Notes: a model not told the origin generated them from the letters alone. Shown: positions 33,170-42,733, numbered from the stretch's first letter. The stretch is DNA of 64,000 nt from Microbacterium paraoxydans (GCF_019056515.1 NZ_CP064873.1:1426001-1490000); one strand, 5' to 3'. A program made the numbers and translations.

Positions 33170-34396
33170 ATGAGCGAGCAGTCAGGCGCGCAGGCGATGC
33201 AGTTCGGCATCATGTCGGTCAGCGACATCACCCGCGACCCCACCACGGGAGTCACCCCCAGCGAGCAGGAGCGGATCAAGGCGACGCTGGCCATCGCCAC
33301 GCATGCCGAGGAGGTGGGCCTCGACGTCTTCGCCATCGGCGAGCACCACAACCCGCCGTTCTGGTCGTCGAGCCCCACGACGTTCCTCGCCGCGCTCGCC
33401 GCCCAGACGGAACGCCTCATCGTCTCCACCTCGACGACGCTGATCACGACGAACGACCCGGTGCGCATCGCCGAGGAGTACGCGATGCTGCAGCACGTCT
33501 CGGACGGCCGCATGGACCTCATGCTGGGCCGCGGCAACACCGGCCCGGTGTACCCGTGGTTCGGGCAGGACATCCGTCAGGGCCTTCCGCTCGCGATCGA
33601 GAACTACGCGCTGCTGCACAAGCTGTGGCGCGAGGACGTCGTCGACTGGGAGGGCAAGTTCCGCACGCCGCTGCAGGGCTTCACCTCCACGCCCCGTCCG
33701 CTCGACGGCATCGCCCCGTTCGTGTGGCACGGTTCGATCCGCACCCCGGAGATCGCGGAGCAGGCCGCGTACTACGGCGACGGCTTCTTCGCGAACAACA
33801 TCTTCTGGCCGAAGGAGCACTACCAGCGGCTCATCGAGCTGTACCGTCAGCGCTTCGAGCACTACGGCCACGGCACGCGCGAGCAGGCGATCGTCGGTCT
33901 CGGCGGCCAGGTGTTCATGGCCGCGAAGTCGCAGGACGCGGTGAACCAGTTCCGCCCGTACTTCGACAACGCGCCCGTCTACGGTCACGGCCCCAGCATG
34001 GAGGACTTCACCGAGATGACCCCGCTGACCGTGGGATCGCCGCAGCAGGTGATCGACCGGTACGCGGCGATGCGCGAGCACTACGGCGACTACCAGCGCC
34101 AGCTGTTCCTCATCGACCACGCGGGTCTGCCGCTGAAGACGGTCCTCGAGCAGCTCGACATCCTCGGCTCCGAGGTCGTGCCGGTGCTCCGCAAGGAGCT
34201 CGCGAAGGACCGCCCGTCCACGGTGCCCGACGCGCCGACCCACGCCGCGCGTGTGCAGGCGACGTACGGCGACGGGCCCACGCGGCAGGCGCGCCCCGGT
34301 GCGAACCGCGGAGACAACCTCACCGGGGACTCGCCCTACCAGGACACGCCGGCGCCCGCGGGTGCCGCCTTCGGACTCGGCCGGAAGGAGGCCTGA
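33170..34396 (+). CDS. LLM class flavin-dependent oxidoreductase
   Basis: Luciferase-like monooxygenase of 408 residues that would use reduced FMN. Typical TIM-barrel blocks: FGIMSVSDITRDP, AEEVGLDVFAIGEHHNPPFW, VSTSTTLITTNDPVRIAEEYAMLQHVSDGR, MLGRGNTGPVYPWFG and GSPQQVIDRY. ATG 33170 has GGAGCA upstream; ATG 33134 lies too near the promoter. The paired FMN reductase gene follows after 1 nt, giving a two-component monooxygenase. Substrate unknown. Confidence 0.92.
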   Translation: MSEQSGAQAMQFGIMSVSDITRDPTTGVTPSEQERIKATLAIATHAEEVGLDVFAIGEHHNPPFWSSSPTTFLAALAAQTERLIVSTSTTLITTNDPVRIAEEYAMLQHVSDGRMDLMLGRGNTGPVYPWFGQDIRQGLPLAIENYALLHKLWREDVVDWEGKFRTPLQGFTSTPRPLDGIAPFVWHGSIRTPEIAEQAAYYGDGFFANNIFWPKEHYQRLIELYRQRFEHYGHGTREQAIVGLGGQVFMAAKSQDAVNQFRPYFDNAPVYGHGPSMEDFTEMTPLTVGSPQQVIDRYAAMREHYGDYQRQLFLIDHAGLPLKTVLEQLDILGSEVVPVLRKELAKDRPSTVPDAPTHAARVQATYGDGPTRQARPGANRGDNLTGDSPYQDTPAPAGAAFGLGRKEA

Positions 34397-34397
34397 C

Positions 34398-35042
34398 ATG
34401 ACCACGCGTCGCATCGCCGTCGTCTCGGCGGGGCTGTCCAACCCCTCGTCCACCCGGATGCTCGCCGACCGGCTGGCCGCGGAGACCGTGAAGGCGCTCG
34501 CGGAGCGCGACATCGAGGCCACCGTCGACGTGATCGAGCTGCGCGACCACGCGCACGACATCACGAACAACATGCTGACAGGCTTCGCGCCTCCCGCACT
34601 CGAGACGGCGATCAACACCGTCGTCTCGGCCGACGCCCTCATCGCGGTCACCCCGATCTTCTCGACGAGCTACTCAGGGTTGTTCAAGTCGTTCATCGAC
34701 GTGCTCGACCCGGACGCGCTCACCGGCAAGCCGGTGCTGATCGGAGCGAACGCGGGAACGCCGCGGCACTCGCTCGCGATCGACTACGCGATCCGTCCGC
34801 TGTTCGCCTACCTGCATGCCGAGGCCGTCTCGACGGGCGTCTTCGCGGCGTCGAGCGACTGGGGCGGCGCGGGGGACGACGTCGCGCCGCTGGCGAAGCG
34901 GGTCGAGAAGGGAGCGAGGGAACTCGCCGAGGCGGTCGCGCGCCGGGATGCCGCCGCCGTCGTCGACCCGTACGACCCCGCCACCTACCTGGGCGAGGGA
35001 CGCTCCTTCGGTCACATGCTCGGCGGTCTCGCCGGGGAGTGA
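34398..35042 (+). CDS. NADPH-dependent FMN reductase (partner of the LLM monooxygenase)
   Basis: Flavodoxin-like reductase of 214 residues (MTTRRIAVVSAGLSNPSSTRMLADRLA..., PIFSTSYSGLFKSFIDVL, GKPVLIGANAGTPRHSLAIDYAIRPLF), of the CE1759-type NAD(P)H:FMN reductases. It follows the LLM gene after one nucleotide with GGAAGGAGG as Shine-Dalgarno, so it very likely supplies FMNH2 to it. A strong hairpin ends the operon. Confidence 0.9.
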   Translation: MTTRRIAVVSAGLSNPSSTRMLADRLAAETVKALAERDIEATVDVIELRDHAHDITNNMLTGFAPPALETAINTVVSADALIAVTPIFSTSYSGLFKSFIDVLDPDALTGKPVLIGANAGTPRHSLAIDYAIRPLFAYLHAEAVSTGVFAASSDWGGAGDDVAPLAKRVEKGARELAEAVARRDAAAVVDPYDPATYLGEGRSFGHMLGGLAGE

Positions 35043-35057
35043 CCGGAACGGCCGCCC

Positions 35058-35103
35058 GACACGGACGTGCCCCGTGCCTTCCGGCGCGGGGCACGTCCGT
35101 GTC
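35058..35103 (+). terminator. terminator after the FMN reductase gene
   Basis: Perfect 17-bp stem GACACGGACGTGCCCCG / CGGGGCACGTCCGTGTC with a 12-nt loop. Confidence 0.8.
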
Positions 35104-35113
35104 TGCGGAGGGG

Positions 35114-35144
35114 GATGCGGGAGCAGGAGAGCGGCTCCCGCATC
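35114..35144 (-). terminator. terminator after the DUF5302 gene
   Basis: Perfect 10-bp stem GATGCGGGAG / CTCCCGCATC, 8 nt from the DUF5302 stop codon; together with the preceding hairpin it separates two convergent units. Confidence 0.7.
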
Positions 35145-35151
35145 CTCGCGG

Positions 35152-35331
35152 TCAACCGCTCTTGCGTCGGAACTCGCGCCGCGTCTGCGGGGCGTGGGCG
35201 GCGTGCACGGCGGAATCGCCGTCGAGGTGAGCCTCGCCCTGCCGGTGGTGCGCGTTCTTCTTCTCGAGCGCTTCCTTGAACTTGCGCTTCATGTCCTCGG
35301 AGGAGGAGCCGGCGCCTTCTTCGGTGCTCAT
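35152..35331 (-). CDS. DUF5302 family small protein
   Basis: A 59-residue protein that is easy to overlook: MSTEEGAGSSSEDMKRKFKE, then ALEKKNAHHRQGEAHLDGDS, ending in a basic REFRRKSG. It matches the actinobacterial DUF5302 pattern (SEDMKRKF.EAL.KK...H..GEAHLDGDSAVH). Charged, no membrane segment. TAGGCT lies 7 nt before the ATG, predicting a leaderless mRNA, and a hairpin terminator follows its stop, so it is an independent gene. Function unknown. Confidence 0.88.
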   Translation of the reverse strand: MSTEEGAGSSSEDMKRKFKEALEKKNAHHRQGEAHLDGDSAVHAAHAPQTRREFRRKSG

Positions 35332-35338
35332 GCTCCCG

Positions 35339-35344
35339 AGCCTA
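35339..35344 (-). promoter_or_regulatory. -10 element TAGGCT of the DUF5302 gene
   Basis: TAGGCT, 7 nt, ATG 35331 on the minus strand. Confidence 0.5.
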
Positions 35345-35519
35345 GAGCACGGCCGGACGAGCGGCGAGGGTCACCGCGTCGGTCGCGACCGACCCCGGGG
35401 CGGTGAACGGGAACCGGAGCGCGGATAGCCGGTGACCCGTGATCCAGCATCCGGTGAACATCCGGTGCCCGACGCCGATTCCCCTCGGCGGGGACGGGGA
35501 GCGCCGCCATCCTGAGGGT

Positions 35520-37460
35520 GTGAGAGTCGCGATCGTCACCGAGTCCTTCCTTCCGCACATGAACGGTGTGACCGGATCCGTGATGCAGATCCTCCGTCAC
35601 CTGGAGCGCCGAGGGCATGACTCCTGTGTGCTCGCTCCGGCCGCGATCGGAATGCCGGTGGAGCTGCACGGCGCGCCTGTCACCGCGATTCCCAGCGTCC
35701 CGCTCCCGGGGTACCGGGACGTCCGGGTGGGCGCGGCGACCACTCGGAGGATCGGCGCGGAGCTCGACCGCTTCCGTCCCGACGTCGTCCACCTGGCGTC
35801 GCCGTTCGCGCTCGGGTGGCGGGGCCTGCTCGCCGCAGAACGCGGGGGTGTCGGAACGGTCGCGGCGTACCAGACCGACGTGGCCGCCTATACGGAGAGA
35901 TATCGCGTCGCGGCGACGACCGGGATCGCCCATGCCCACATCGCCCGACTGCACAGGAGGGCCACACTCACGCTCGCGCCGTCCACCGAGTCGGCACAGC
36001 AGCTGAGCCGGCTCGGCATCGACCGCATCCGGCCCTGGGGGCGGGGTGTGGACGCCGAGCTCTTCCACCCCTCGCGGCGCAGCGACGCGCTTCGGGCCGA
36101 GTGGGGAGCCGAGACCGTCATCGGCTACGTCGGACGCCTCGCCCCCGAGAAGCAGGTGGAGGATCTCGCCGCGCTGCACGGCATCCCCGGCACGCGTCTC
36201 GTCATCGTCGGAGACGGCCCCCGGAGGGAGCGGCTGCAGGAGCAGCTTCCCGACGCCCTCTTCCTCGGGCGGCTCGACGGGGAGGCGCTCGCGGCGGCGC
36301 TGGCCTCCTTCGACGTCTTCGTGCATCCGGGGGAGAGCGAGACCTTCGGGCAGACACTCCAGGAGGCCCATGCGAGCGGTGTCCCCGTGGTCGCCACAGG
36401 CAGAGGAGGCCCGCTCGACCTCGTCCGGCCCGGCGTCGACGGGTGGCTCTACCGACCAGGAGACCTCGCAGAGCTCCGCCGTCGCGTGACCGATCTCGCC
36501 GGAGACGAGCGCCGGCGTCGGGCGTTCGGGGAGGCGGGCTGGAGCGCGGTGCAGGGCCGGAGCTGGGCGCACCTCGGAGATCAGCTCCTGGATCACTTCG
36601 AGGAGGCGCGGACGCTGCATGCCGTGGACCGTCGTCTGCGCGCTCGCCGCCTCGTCCGGCCGGAGCCGGCCCCGCCCGCCCCCGCGCGCCGCTGGCGGCG
36701 GATCGTCGCCCTCGGCGACTCGGTGACCGAGGGGCTCTGCGACCCCGGACCCGATGGGGCGCTCCGCGGGTGGGCGGACCGGCTCGCGCTGCTCCTCGCC
36801 GCGCGGGGAGGCCTCCACTACGCGAACCTCGCGATCCGGTCGAAGCGGGTGTCCGACGTGTGCGGACCGCAGCTGGAGCGGGCGCGCGAACTCCGCCCCG
36901 ACCTGGTCACCGTCCTGGTGGGTGCCAACGATCTCGTGAGGCACCGCGTCGACGTGCCCGCGCTCGCCGCGAGCCTGGAGACCGCGGTGCGGCGGCTTCG
37001 CGCGACCGGTGCCGACGTGATCCTGGTCACGCCGTTCCTGCCCGCCCGCCGAGCGGCGGCGCTGTACGCGCGGCGCTTCTCCGCCTTCGCCACGGCGCTC
37101 GCCGGGGTCGCTGCGCGGACCGGTGCGATCCTCATCGACACGGATCTGCTCCCGGCGCTGGGGGAGCGACAGCACTGGGGCGAGGACCTCGTGCATCTCG
37201 GCAGTCGGGGGCACCGCGTGCTCGCCTATCGCGTCGCGGAGGTGCTCGGGGTACCGCACGCCGATGCGCTGGGAGCGCTGGATGCGGCGTTGCACGAGAA
37301 CGAGCCGATCGGACGAGCGGCCTGGTGGCGGCAGTACGCGCTCCCGTGGGTGTGGCGACGACTGCACGGCCGCGCCGCGGGAGACGGGCGTCGGGCGAAG
37401 CACGACGACTACGTTTACCTCGGGCGCTCCACCGTGCCGCAGGACGCCAGCGTGGTCTGA
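35520..37460 (+). CDS. glycosyltransferase (GT4) fused to SGNH/GDSL hydrolase
   Basis: A two-domain protein of 646 residues. Residues 1-375 are a GT-B glycosyltransferase of the GT4 mannosyltransferase type: MRVAIVTESFLPHMNGVTGSV, IGYVGRLAPEKQVEDLA, VIVGDGPRRERL and the nucleotide-sugar binding HPGESETFGQTLQEAHASG. After a Pro/Arg linker, residues 395-600 are an SGNH hydrolase: block I GDSVTEG (Ser401), block III GAND (468-471) and block V DLVH (Asp556, His559). The frame is continuous. GTG 35520 is the start matching the family N-terminus, with CATCCT 6 nt upstream. It may build and deacylate or acylate a glycolipid; substrate unknown. Confidence 0.88.
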   Translation: MRVAIVTESFLPHMNGVTGSVMQILRHLERRGHDSCVLAPAAIGMPVELHGAPVTAIPSVPLPGYRDVRVGAATTRRIGAELDRFRPDVVHLASPFALGWRGLLAAERGGVGTVAAYQTDVAAYTERYRVAATTGIAHAHIARLHRRATLTLAPSTESAQQLSRLGIDRIRPWGRGVDAELFHPSRRSDALRAEWGAETVIGYVGRLAPEKQVEDLAALHGIPGTRLVIVGDGPRRERLQEQLPDALFLGRLDGEALAAALASFDVFVHPGESETFGQTLQEAHASGVPVVATGRGGPLDLVRPGVDGWLYRPGDLAELRRRVTDLAGDERRRRAFGEAGWSAVQGRSWAHLGDQLLDHFEEARTLHAVDRRLRARRLVRPEPAPPAPARRWRRIVALGDSVTEGLCDPGPDGALRGWADRLALLLAARGGLHYANLAIRSKRVSDVCGPQLERARELRPDLVTVLVGANDLVRHRVDVPALAASLETAVRRLRATGADVILVTPFLPARRAAALYARRFSAFATALAGVAARTGAILIDTDLLPALGERQHWGEDLVHLGSRGHRVLAYRVAEVLGVPHADALGALDAALHENEPIGRAAWWRQYALPWVWRRLHGRAAGDGRRAKHDDYVYLGRSTVPQDASVV

Positions 37461-37473
37461 CGGGCGCGAGGCC

Positions 37474-38784
37474 TCAGCGTCGCCCCATCCCGTGGTAGGT
37501 CCAGCCGGCAGCCCGCCAGGCGTCGGCGTCCAGACAGTTCCGCCCGTCGATCACGATGCGGCCCCGCACGAGGCCGCCGGCGTGCTGGGGATGGAGCTCC
37601 CGGCGGTACTCGTCCCACTCCGTGACGACGACGACCGCATCCGCGTCCCGCAGGGCCTCGTCCCTGGACGAGGCGTACCCGAGCTGCGGATGCCGTGCGC
37701 GGGCGTTCTCGATCGCCGCGGGGTCGGTCACCACGACATCGGCGCCCAGTCCGCGCAGCCGCACGGCCACCTCCAGGGCGGGGGAGTCGCGGACGTCGTC
37801 GCTGAAGGGCTTGAAGGCCGCGCCGAGGACGGCGATCCTCCTCCCGAAGACGAGGCCGCCGAGCGCATCCACCACAAGGCGCACCGCCCGATCCCGTCGG
37901 CGGAGGTTGATGGCGTCCACCTCGTGGAGGAACCCGACGGCCTCCCCGCGTCCGAGCTCCTCGGCGCGCGCCGCGAACGCGCGGATGTCCTTGGGCAGGC
38001 AGCCGCCCCCGAACCCGATCCCCGAGCCGAGGTAGCGGCGGCCGATGCGCGAGTCGTGTCCGAGTGCTTCGGCGAGGAGGGTGACGTCCGCTCCGGCCGC
38101 CTCGGCGATCTCGGCCATGGCGTTGATGAACGAGATCTTCGTCGCGAGGAACGCGTTGGCGGCGCCCTTCACGAGCTCAGCGGTGGCGAGGTCGGTGACG
38201 AGGAAGGGCGCGCCCGCGTCGATCGCCGCGGCGTACACGCGGCGGAGCAGGTCGACGGCGGCGGCGCCCTGCCGGGTGTCCTCGGCGCCGACCACCAGAC
38301 GGTCGGGGCGGAGGGTGTCGTGGACGGCCCAGCCCTCCCGGAGGAACTCGGGGTTCCAGGCGAGCGTCGCGCCGGTCTCCGCGATCCGACGGGCGAGACG
38401 GGCCGCGGTGCCCACGGGGACCGTCGACTTCCCGGCGACCACCGCCCCTGGTCCCAGGTGGGGGAGCAGCCCGTCGATCGCCGCGTCGACGAAGCGGAGG
38501 TCGGCTGCGGGCCCGGAGGCGGACTGCGGGGTGCCGACCGCGAGGAAGTGCACCTCCGCCCCGGCAGCAGCCGCCGGATCCGCGGCGAAGCGCAACCGCC
38601 CTGACCGCACTCCCTCCGCGAGGAGCTCGGCGAGGCCGGGCTCGAAGAAGGGCGCGGCACCCGCGGTGAGGTCGGCGACCTTGCCCTCGTCCACGTCGAT
38701 CCCCACGACATCGTGCCCGAGCGAGGCCATCGCCGCGGCGTGCACCGCTCCCAGATACCCGCATCCGATCACCGACATCCGCAT
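37474..38784 (-). CDS. ugd: UDP-glucose 6-dehydrogenase
   Basis: NAD-dependent oxidation of UDP-glucose to UDP-glucuronate for cell-surface glycans. The 436-residue protein has an N-terminal Rossmann motif VIGCGYLGAVHAAAMASLGHDVVGID, the catalytic lysine region ELVKGAANAFLATKISFIN, the catalytic cysteine in GFGGGCLPKD, and the C-terminal UDP-binding Rossmann domain (LGAAFKPFSDDVRDSPALEVA). ATG 38784 or ATG 38778 may start it; TGTGCT 6 nt before 38784 favours the first. It is convergent with the glycosyltransferase-SGNH gene, a related surface-glycan context. Confidence 0.93.
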   Translation of the reverse strand: MRMSVIGCGYLGAVHAAAMASLGHDVVGIDVDEGKVADLTAGAAPFFEPGLAELLAEGVRSGRLRFAADPAAAAGAEVHFLAVGTPQSASGPAADLRFVDAAIDGLLPHLGPGAVVAGKSTVPVGTAARLARRIAETGATLAWNPEFLREGWAVHDTLRPDRLVVGAEDTRQGAAAVDLLRRVYAAAIDAGAPFLVTDLATAELVKGAANAFLATKISFINAMAEIAEAAGADVTLLAEALGHDSRIGRRYLGSGIGFGGGCLPKDIRAFAARAEELGRGEAVGFLHEVDAINLRRRDRAVRLVVDALGGLVFGRRIAVLGAAFKPFSDDVRDSPALEVAVRLRGLGADVVVTDPAAIENARARHPQLGYASSRDEALRDADAVVVVTEWDEYRRELHPQHAGGLVRGRIVIDGRNCLDADAWRAAGWTYHGMGRR

Positions 38785-38902
38785 GCGCTCAGCACAGCCG
38801 AGCCTTCTCTCGCTCCGGCGCACGCGCGGTGAACACCGGGTGACGGTCGGGTGTCGGGACCGGGTCGCGCGCGGAGCCCTCGGGTCTTCGGGCACACGCT
38901 GG

Positions 38903-39143
38903 TAGTGTGGTCGAGGGTGACCTCGGTCATCCGATAACTTCACATCGACTCATGGAGCGATCGGCGGAGAAGCTGGTCCCCTGTGGTGGGTTCCTCGGCG
39001 CAGGTCGGGTGGCTTTCTACTGGTGGCCAGCGCAGGCGAGATTCGCGGGAATGCCCGCGCGCCCGAACCCTTCCGTTCCGCTCCTTTGAACACGCTCGCG
39101 CGTCACACGGATTCGCGAGTCTAAACAAAGAAGGAGAGACCTC
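38903..39143 (+). ncRNA. pnp 5' leader, Actino-pnp type RNA
   Basis: TAGTGT (38903-38908) is a likely -10 box, giving a leader of about 230 nt. The region 38955-39075 is rich in paired segments (for example GGTCCCCTGTGGTGGG and GGTGGCCAGCGCAGG) and sits where the Actino-pnp RNA motif is known in actinobacterial pnp mRNAs. I recognise position and general sequence, but I cannot fit the covariance model. The leader probably mediates RNase-dependent autocontrol of PNPase. Confidence 0.6.
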
Positions 39144-41417
39144 TTGGAAGGTCCTGAAATCACCGCCACCGAGGCCGTTCTCGACAACGGCCGCTTCGGC
39201 ACCCGCACCATCCGCTTCGAGACCGGCCGCCTCGCGCAGCAGGCTCAGGGCGCCGTCGCCGCCTACCTGGACGGCGAGACCATGCTCCTGTCGGCCACGA
39301 GCGCGGGCAAGCACCCGCGTGAGGGCTTCGACTTCTTCCCGCTGACGGTCGACGTCGAGGAGCGCTCCTACGCCGCCGGCAAGATCCCCGGCTCGTTCTT
39401 CCGTCGTGAGGGTCGTCCCTCGACCGAGGCGATCCTGGTCTGCCGTCTGATCGACCGTCCGCTGCGCCCGTCGTTCGTCGACGGCCTGCGCAACGAGGTC
39501 CAGATCGTCATCACGGTCCTCTCGATCGCGCCGGGCGAGTTCTACGACGCCCTCGCGATCAACGCCGCGTCCGCGTCCACCCAGATCTCGGGTCTGCCGT
39601 TCTCGGGCCCCGTCGCCGGTGTGCGCCTCGCGTTCATCCCCGGTCACGGTCAGCACGAGGACCAGTGGGTCGCGTTCCCGACCGCCGAGCAGGTCTCCGA
39701 GGCCGTGTTCGACCTCATCGTCGCCGGCCGCGTGGTCACCAAGGCCGACGGCTCCGAGGACGTCGCGATCATGATGGTCGAGGCCGAGGCGACCGAGGGC
39801 AGCTGGAACCTGATCAAGGCCGGCGCCAGCAAGCCCGACGAGACCATCGTGGCCCAGGGCCTCGAGGCCTCGAAGCCGTTCATCGCCCAGCTCGTCAAGG
39901 CCCAGGCCGAGCTCGCCGCCACCGCGTCGAAGGAGCCGGGCGTGTACCCGGTCTTCCCCGCGTACAGCGACGAGGTCTACGACTTCGTGTCCGAGCGCGC
40001 GTTCGCCGAGCTGAGCGACGTCTACCAGATCGCCGACAAGACCGAGCGCCAGAACGCCGACGACGCGATCAAGGACCGCGTCAAGGCCGAGCTCATCGAG
40101 GCCACCGAGGCGGGCTCGCTCCCGGCTGCGGCCCCGCTGGAGTTCTCCGCGGCGTACAAGTCCGTCACGAAGAAGATCGTGCGTGGTCGCATCCTCACCG
40201 AGGGCACCCGCATCGACGGCCGCGGGCTGGCGGACATCCGTCCGCTCGACGCCGAGGTGCAGGTCATCCCGCGCGTGCACGGCTCCGCGATCTTCCAGCG
40301 CGGCGAGACCCAGATCATGGGTGTCACCACGCTGAACATGCTCAAGATGGAGCAGCAGATCGACTCGCTGTCGCCCACGACCAGCAAGCGCTACATGCAC
40401 CACTACAACTTCCCGCCCTACTCGACCGGTGAGACCGGCCGCGTGGGTTCGCCGAAGCGTCGCGAGATCGGGCACGGCTTCCTCGCCGAGCGCGCTCTGG
40501 TGCCGGTTCTGCCGAGCCGCGAGGAGTTCCCGTACGCGATCCGTCAGGTGTCCGAGGCGCTGAGCTCCAACGGCTCCACCTCGATGGGCTCCGTCTGCGC
40601 GTCGACCCTCTCGCTCCTCAACGCGGGTGTGCCGCTGCGCGCCCCCGTCGCCGGCATCGCGATGGGCCTCGTCTCCGACGAGGTCAACGGGGAGACCCGG
40701 TACGCGGCGCTGACCGACATCCTGGGTGCGGAGGACGCGCTCGGTGACATGGACTTCAAGGTCGCCGGCACGAGCGAGTTCGTCACCGCCATCCAGCTCG
40801 ACACGAAGCTCGACGGCATCCCGTCGTCGGTGCTCGCGGGCGCGCTGACCCAGGCCAAGGACGCTCGTCTGACGATCCTCAACGTCCTGAACGCCGCGAT
40901 CGACGCTCCCGACGAGATGGCACCCACCGCGCCACGCGTCATCAGCGTCCAGATCCCGGTCGACAAGATCGGCGAGCTGATCGGCCCGAAGGGCAAGACG
41001 ATCAACGCGATCCAGGACGAGACCGGTGCGCAGATCTCCATCGAGGAGGACGGCACCGTCTACATCGGCGCGACCGACGGCCCCTCGGCCGAGGCCGCCC
41101 GTGCCCAGGTCAACGCGATCGCCAACCCGACCAACCCGGAGGTCGGCGAGCAGTTCCTCGGCACCGTCGTGAAGATCGCCACCTTCGGCGCCTTCATCTC
41201 GCTGCTGCCGGGCAAGGACGGTCTGCTGCACGTCACCGAGGTGCGCAAGCTCGCCGGTGGCAAGCGTGTGGAGAACGTCGAGGACGTGCTCTCCGTCGGC
41301 CAGAAGATCCTCGTGAAGATCACGAAGATCGACGACCGCGGCAAGCTGTCGCTCGAGCCCGTGCTCGACGATGCGCCCGCTGCGGACGAGGCTCCGGCCG
41401 AGGACGCCGCCGAGTAA
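39144..41417 (+). CDS. pnp: polyribonucleotide nucleotidyltransferase (PNPase)
   Basis: 3'-5' phosphorolytic exoribonuclease of the RNA degradation machinery. The 757-residue protein has two RNase PH domains ([19 protein letters not shown]..., [19 protein letters not shown]...[14 protein letters not shown]), a KH domain ([19 protein letters not shown], about residues 605-625) and a C-terminal S1 domain ([27 protein letters not shown]), ending in an acidic Ala/Glu tail. The start is the rare TTG 39144 behind AAGGAGAG. A structured leader precedes it and a hairpin terminator follows. Confidence 0.97.
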   Translation: MEGPEITATEAVLDNGRFGTRTIRFETGRLAQQAQGAVAAYLDGETMLLSATSAGKHPREGFDFFPLTVDVEERSYAAGKIPGSFFRREGRPSTEAILVCRLIDRPLRPSFVDGLRNEVQIVITVLSIAPGEFYDALAINAASASTQISGLPFSGPVAGVRLAFIPGHGQHEDQWVAFPTAEQVSEAVFDLIVAGRVVTKADGSEDVAIMMVEAEATEGSWNLIKAGASKPDETIVAQGLEASKPFIAQLVKAQAELAATASKEPGVYPVFPAYSDEVYDFVSERAFAELSDVYQIADKTERQNADDAIKDRVKAELIEATEAGSLPAAAPLEFSAAYKSVTKKIVRGRILTEGTRIDGRGLADIRPLDAEVQVIPRVHGSAIFQRGETQIMGVTTLNMLKMEQQIDSLSPTTSKRYMHHYNFPPYSTGETGRVGSPKRREIGHGFLAERALVPVLPSREEFPYAIRQVSEALSSNGSTSMGSVCASTLSLLNAGVPLRAPVAGIAMGLVSDEVNGETRYAALTDILGAEDALGDMDFKVAGTSEFVTAIQLDTKLDGIPSSVLAGALTQAKDARLTILNVLNAAIDAPDEMAPTAPRVISVQIPVDKIGELIGPKGKTINAIQDETGAQISIEEDGTVYIGATDGPSAEAARAQVNAIANPTNPEVGEQFLGTVVKIATFGAFISLLPGKDGLLHVTEVRKLAGGKRVENVEDVLSVGQKILVKITKIDDRGKLSLEPVLDDAPAADEAPAEDAAE

Positions 41418-41430
41418 GACAACGGATGAC

Positions 41431-41471
41431 ACGGAACCCGGGTCTCTCCGTCGGAGGGGCCCGGGTTCCGT
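41431..41471 (+). terminator. terminator after pnp
   Basis: 12-bp perfect stem ACGGAACCCGGG / CCCGGGTTCCGT with a 17-nt loop that can itself pair. Confidence 0.8.
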
Positions 41472-41550
41472 CGTCTGTGCCGTGATCGAAACGTTATGGG
41501 AAGTTTGCGCGCCGTTCCCCGGATTGGTCGGGACGTTCGCGCACGTCGCA

Positions 41551-41631
41551 TACCCTCGAAGTACGCACCGGGGGGTGCCAGCGAAGCAGTGATGTCGATC
41601 GGCTCCGGCCGATCACGGCGGGGGTGAGAGT
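41551..41631 (+). promoter_or_regulatory. promoter and leader of the aldo/keto reductase homologue
   Basis: TACCCT (41551-41556) may be the -10 box with TTGGTC (41524-41529) too far upstream to be a good -35. The 70-nt leader has the hairpin GATCGGC-TCCG-GCCGATC (41597-41614). Confidence 0.4.
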
Positions 41632-42660
41632 ATGCGGTTGTTCAGCGTAGGCGCAGGAACACCTGCTGAACGCGCCCCGCAGGAGCACGAGGACCACCCG
41701 TCCGCCCCCATCCCGATCGTCGGGCCCGGCGTGGGGGAGTCCATCCGCGCCGCCCTCGGCGAGACCGGGTACGAGACGTTCCCGCTGATGCTCGGCGCCG
41801 CGGAGTTCGGATGGAACGTCGATCTCGAGACGAGCCACGGCATCCTCGACCGCTACGTGGAGTTCGGCGGCAACGCCATCCATACCGCGGACGGGTTCTC
41901 CGGCGGGCGGAGCGAGCATATCCTCGGGCAGTGGCTGCGGTCGCGGGACCAGCGCGAGCGGGTGGTCCTGAGCGTGCGCATCGGAGCGCACGCCGACAAC
42001 CCCGGCCTGGGATCGGTCAACCTCGTCCGTGCCGTCGAGGGGTCGCTGACCCGGCTCGGCGTCGAGCGCATCGACGTGCTGTACCTGGACGCCACGCTGG
42101 ATGCGACGACCAACCTCGAAGACACCCTGGCCACGGTCGAGTGGCTCGTCGAGGCGGGGAAGATCGGGGCGCTCGGCGCGTACGGCTTCACGCCGGAGAG
42201 GCTCGTCGAGGCGCGGATCCTCGCGTCGGCGGGATATCCGCGCATCACGGTCATCGACACGCCGTACAACCTCGTCCGTCGGCAGCCGTTCGAGGGCGAC
42301 CTGCGGCTCGTCGCCGGCGCGCAGAACCTCGCCGTGACGCCGTCCCACGCGCTGGAGCACGGATTCCTGTCCGGCCGTCACCGGACGAAGGCGGTCGCGT
42401 CGCGCGGCGTCCGCGGCGAGCAGCTCCGGGGTCACCTCAACCGCCGAGGGACCAAGGTGCTGCGTGCGCTGGATCAGGTCGCGGCGGAGCTCGCCGTGCC
42501 TGTCGCGGCCGTGTCCATCGCGTGGCTGCTCGCGCAGCGCACGGTCGCCGCGCCGATCGTGAACACGTTCGCGACCGACCACGTCGACGAGCTCATGCAG
42601 GGCGCGGGCGTGACGCTGTCCCGGGTACAGGTCGCCGACCTCACCCGCGCGGGCGCCTGA
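41632..42660 (+). CDS. aldo/keto reductase homologue lacking the catalytic tetrad
   Basis: A 342-residue protein with the AKR barrel pattern. Each active-site position of the family differs: the usual DTA..Y is HTADGF (His84 for Asp, Phe89 for Tyr), the usual VVLATK is VVLSVR (Arg116 for Lys), and the usual LH of LYQLHRPD is LDATLD (Asp153 for His). The NADP-binding tail is only partly preserved (VNTFATDHVDELM). It is therefore probably not an oxidoreductase, but a pseudoenzyme or an enzyme with another chemistry. The first 45 residues are a poorly conserved, Pro/Glu-rich extension. No partner is apparent. Confidence 0.8.
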   Translation: MRLFSVGAGTPAERAPQEHEDHPSAPIPIVGPGVGESIRAALGETGYETFPLMLGAAEFGWNVDLETSHGILDRYVEFGGNAIHTADGFSGGRSEHILGQWLRSRDQRERVVLSVRIGAHADNPGLGSVNLVRAVEGSLTRLGVERIDVLYLDATLDATTNLEDTLATVEWLVEAGKIGALGAYGFTPERLVEARILASAGYPRITVIDTPYNLVRRQPFEGDLRLVAGAQNLAVTPSHALEHGFLSGRHRTKAVASRGVRGEQLRGHLNRRGTKVLRALDQVAAELAVPVAAVSIAWLLAQRTVAAPIVNTFATDHVDELMQGAGVTLSRVQVADLTRAGA

Positions 42661-42733
42661 GCTCGCGGCGCCCGTGACATAGGGTGGAAGAGGAAGACCG
42701 GCGGATGCTGGCGACGAGGCGAGCGAGCGAGTT

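Noticed and set aside
35520..37460. Frameshift or assembly join creating the GT-SGNH fusion
   Set aside because: The frame is continuous, the linker is typical of the organism's base composition and both domains are complete, so I treat it as real though it should be confirmed.
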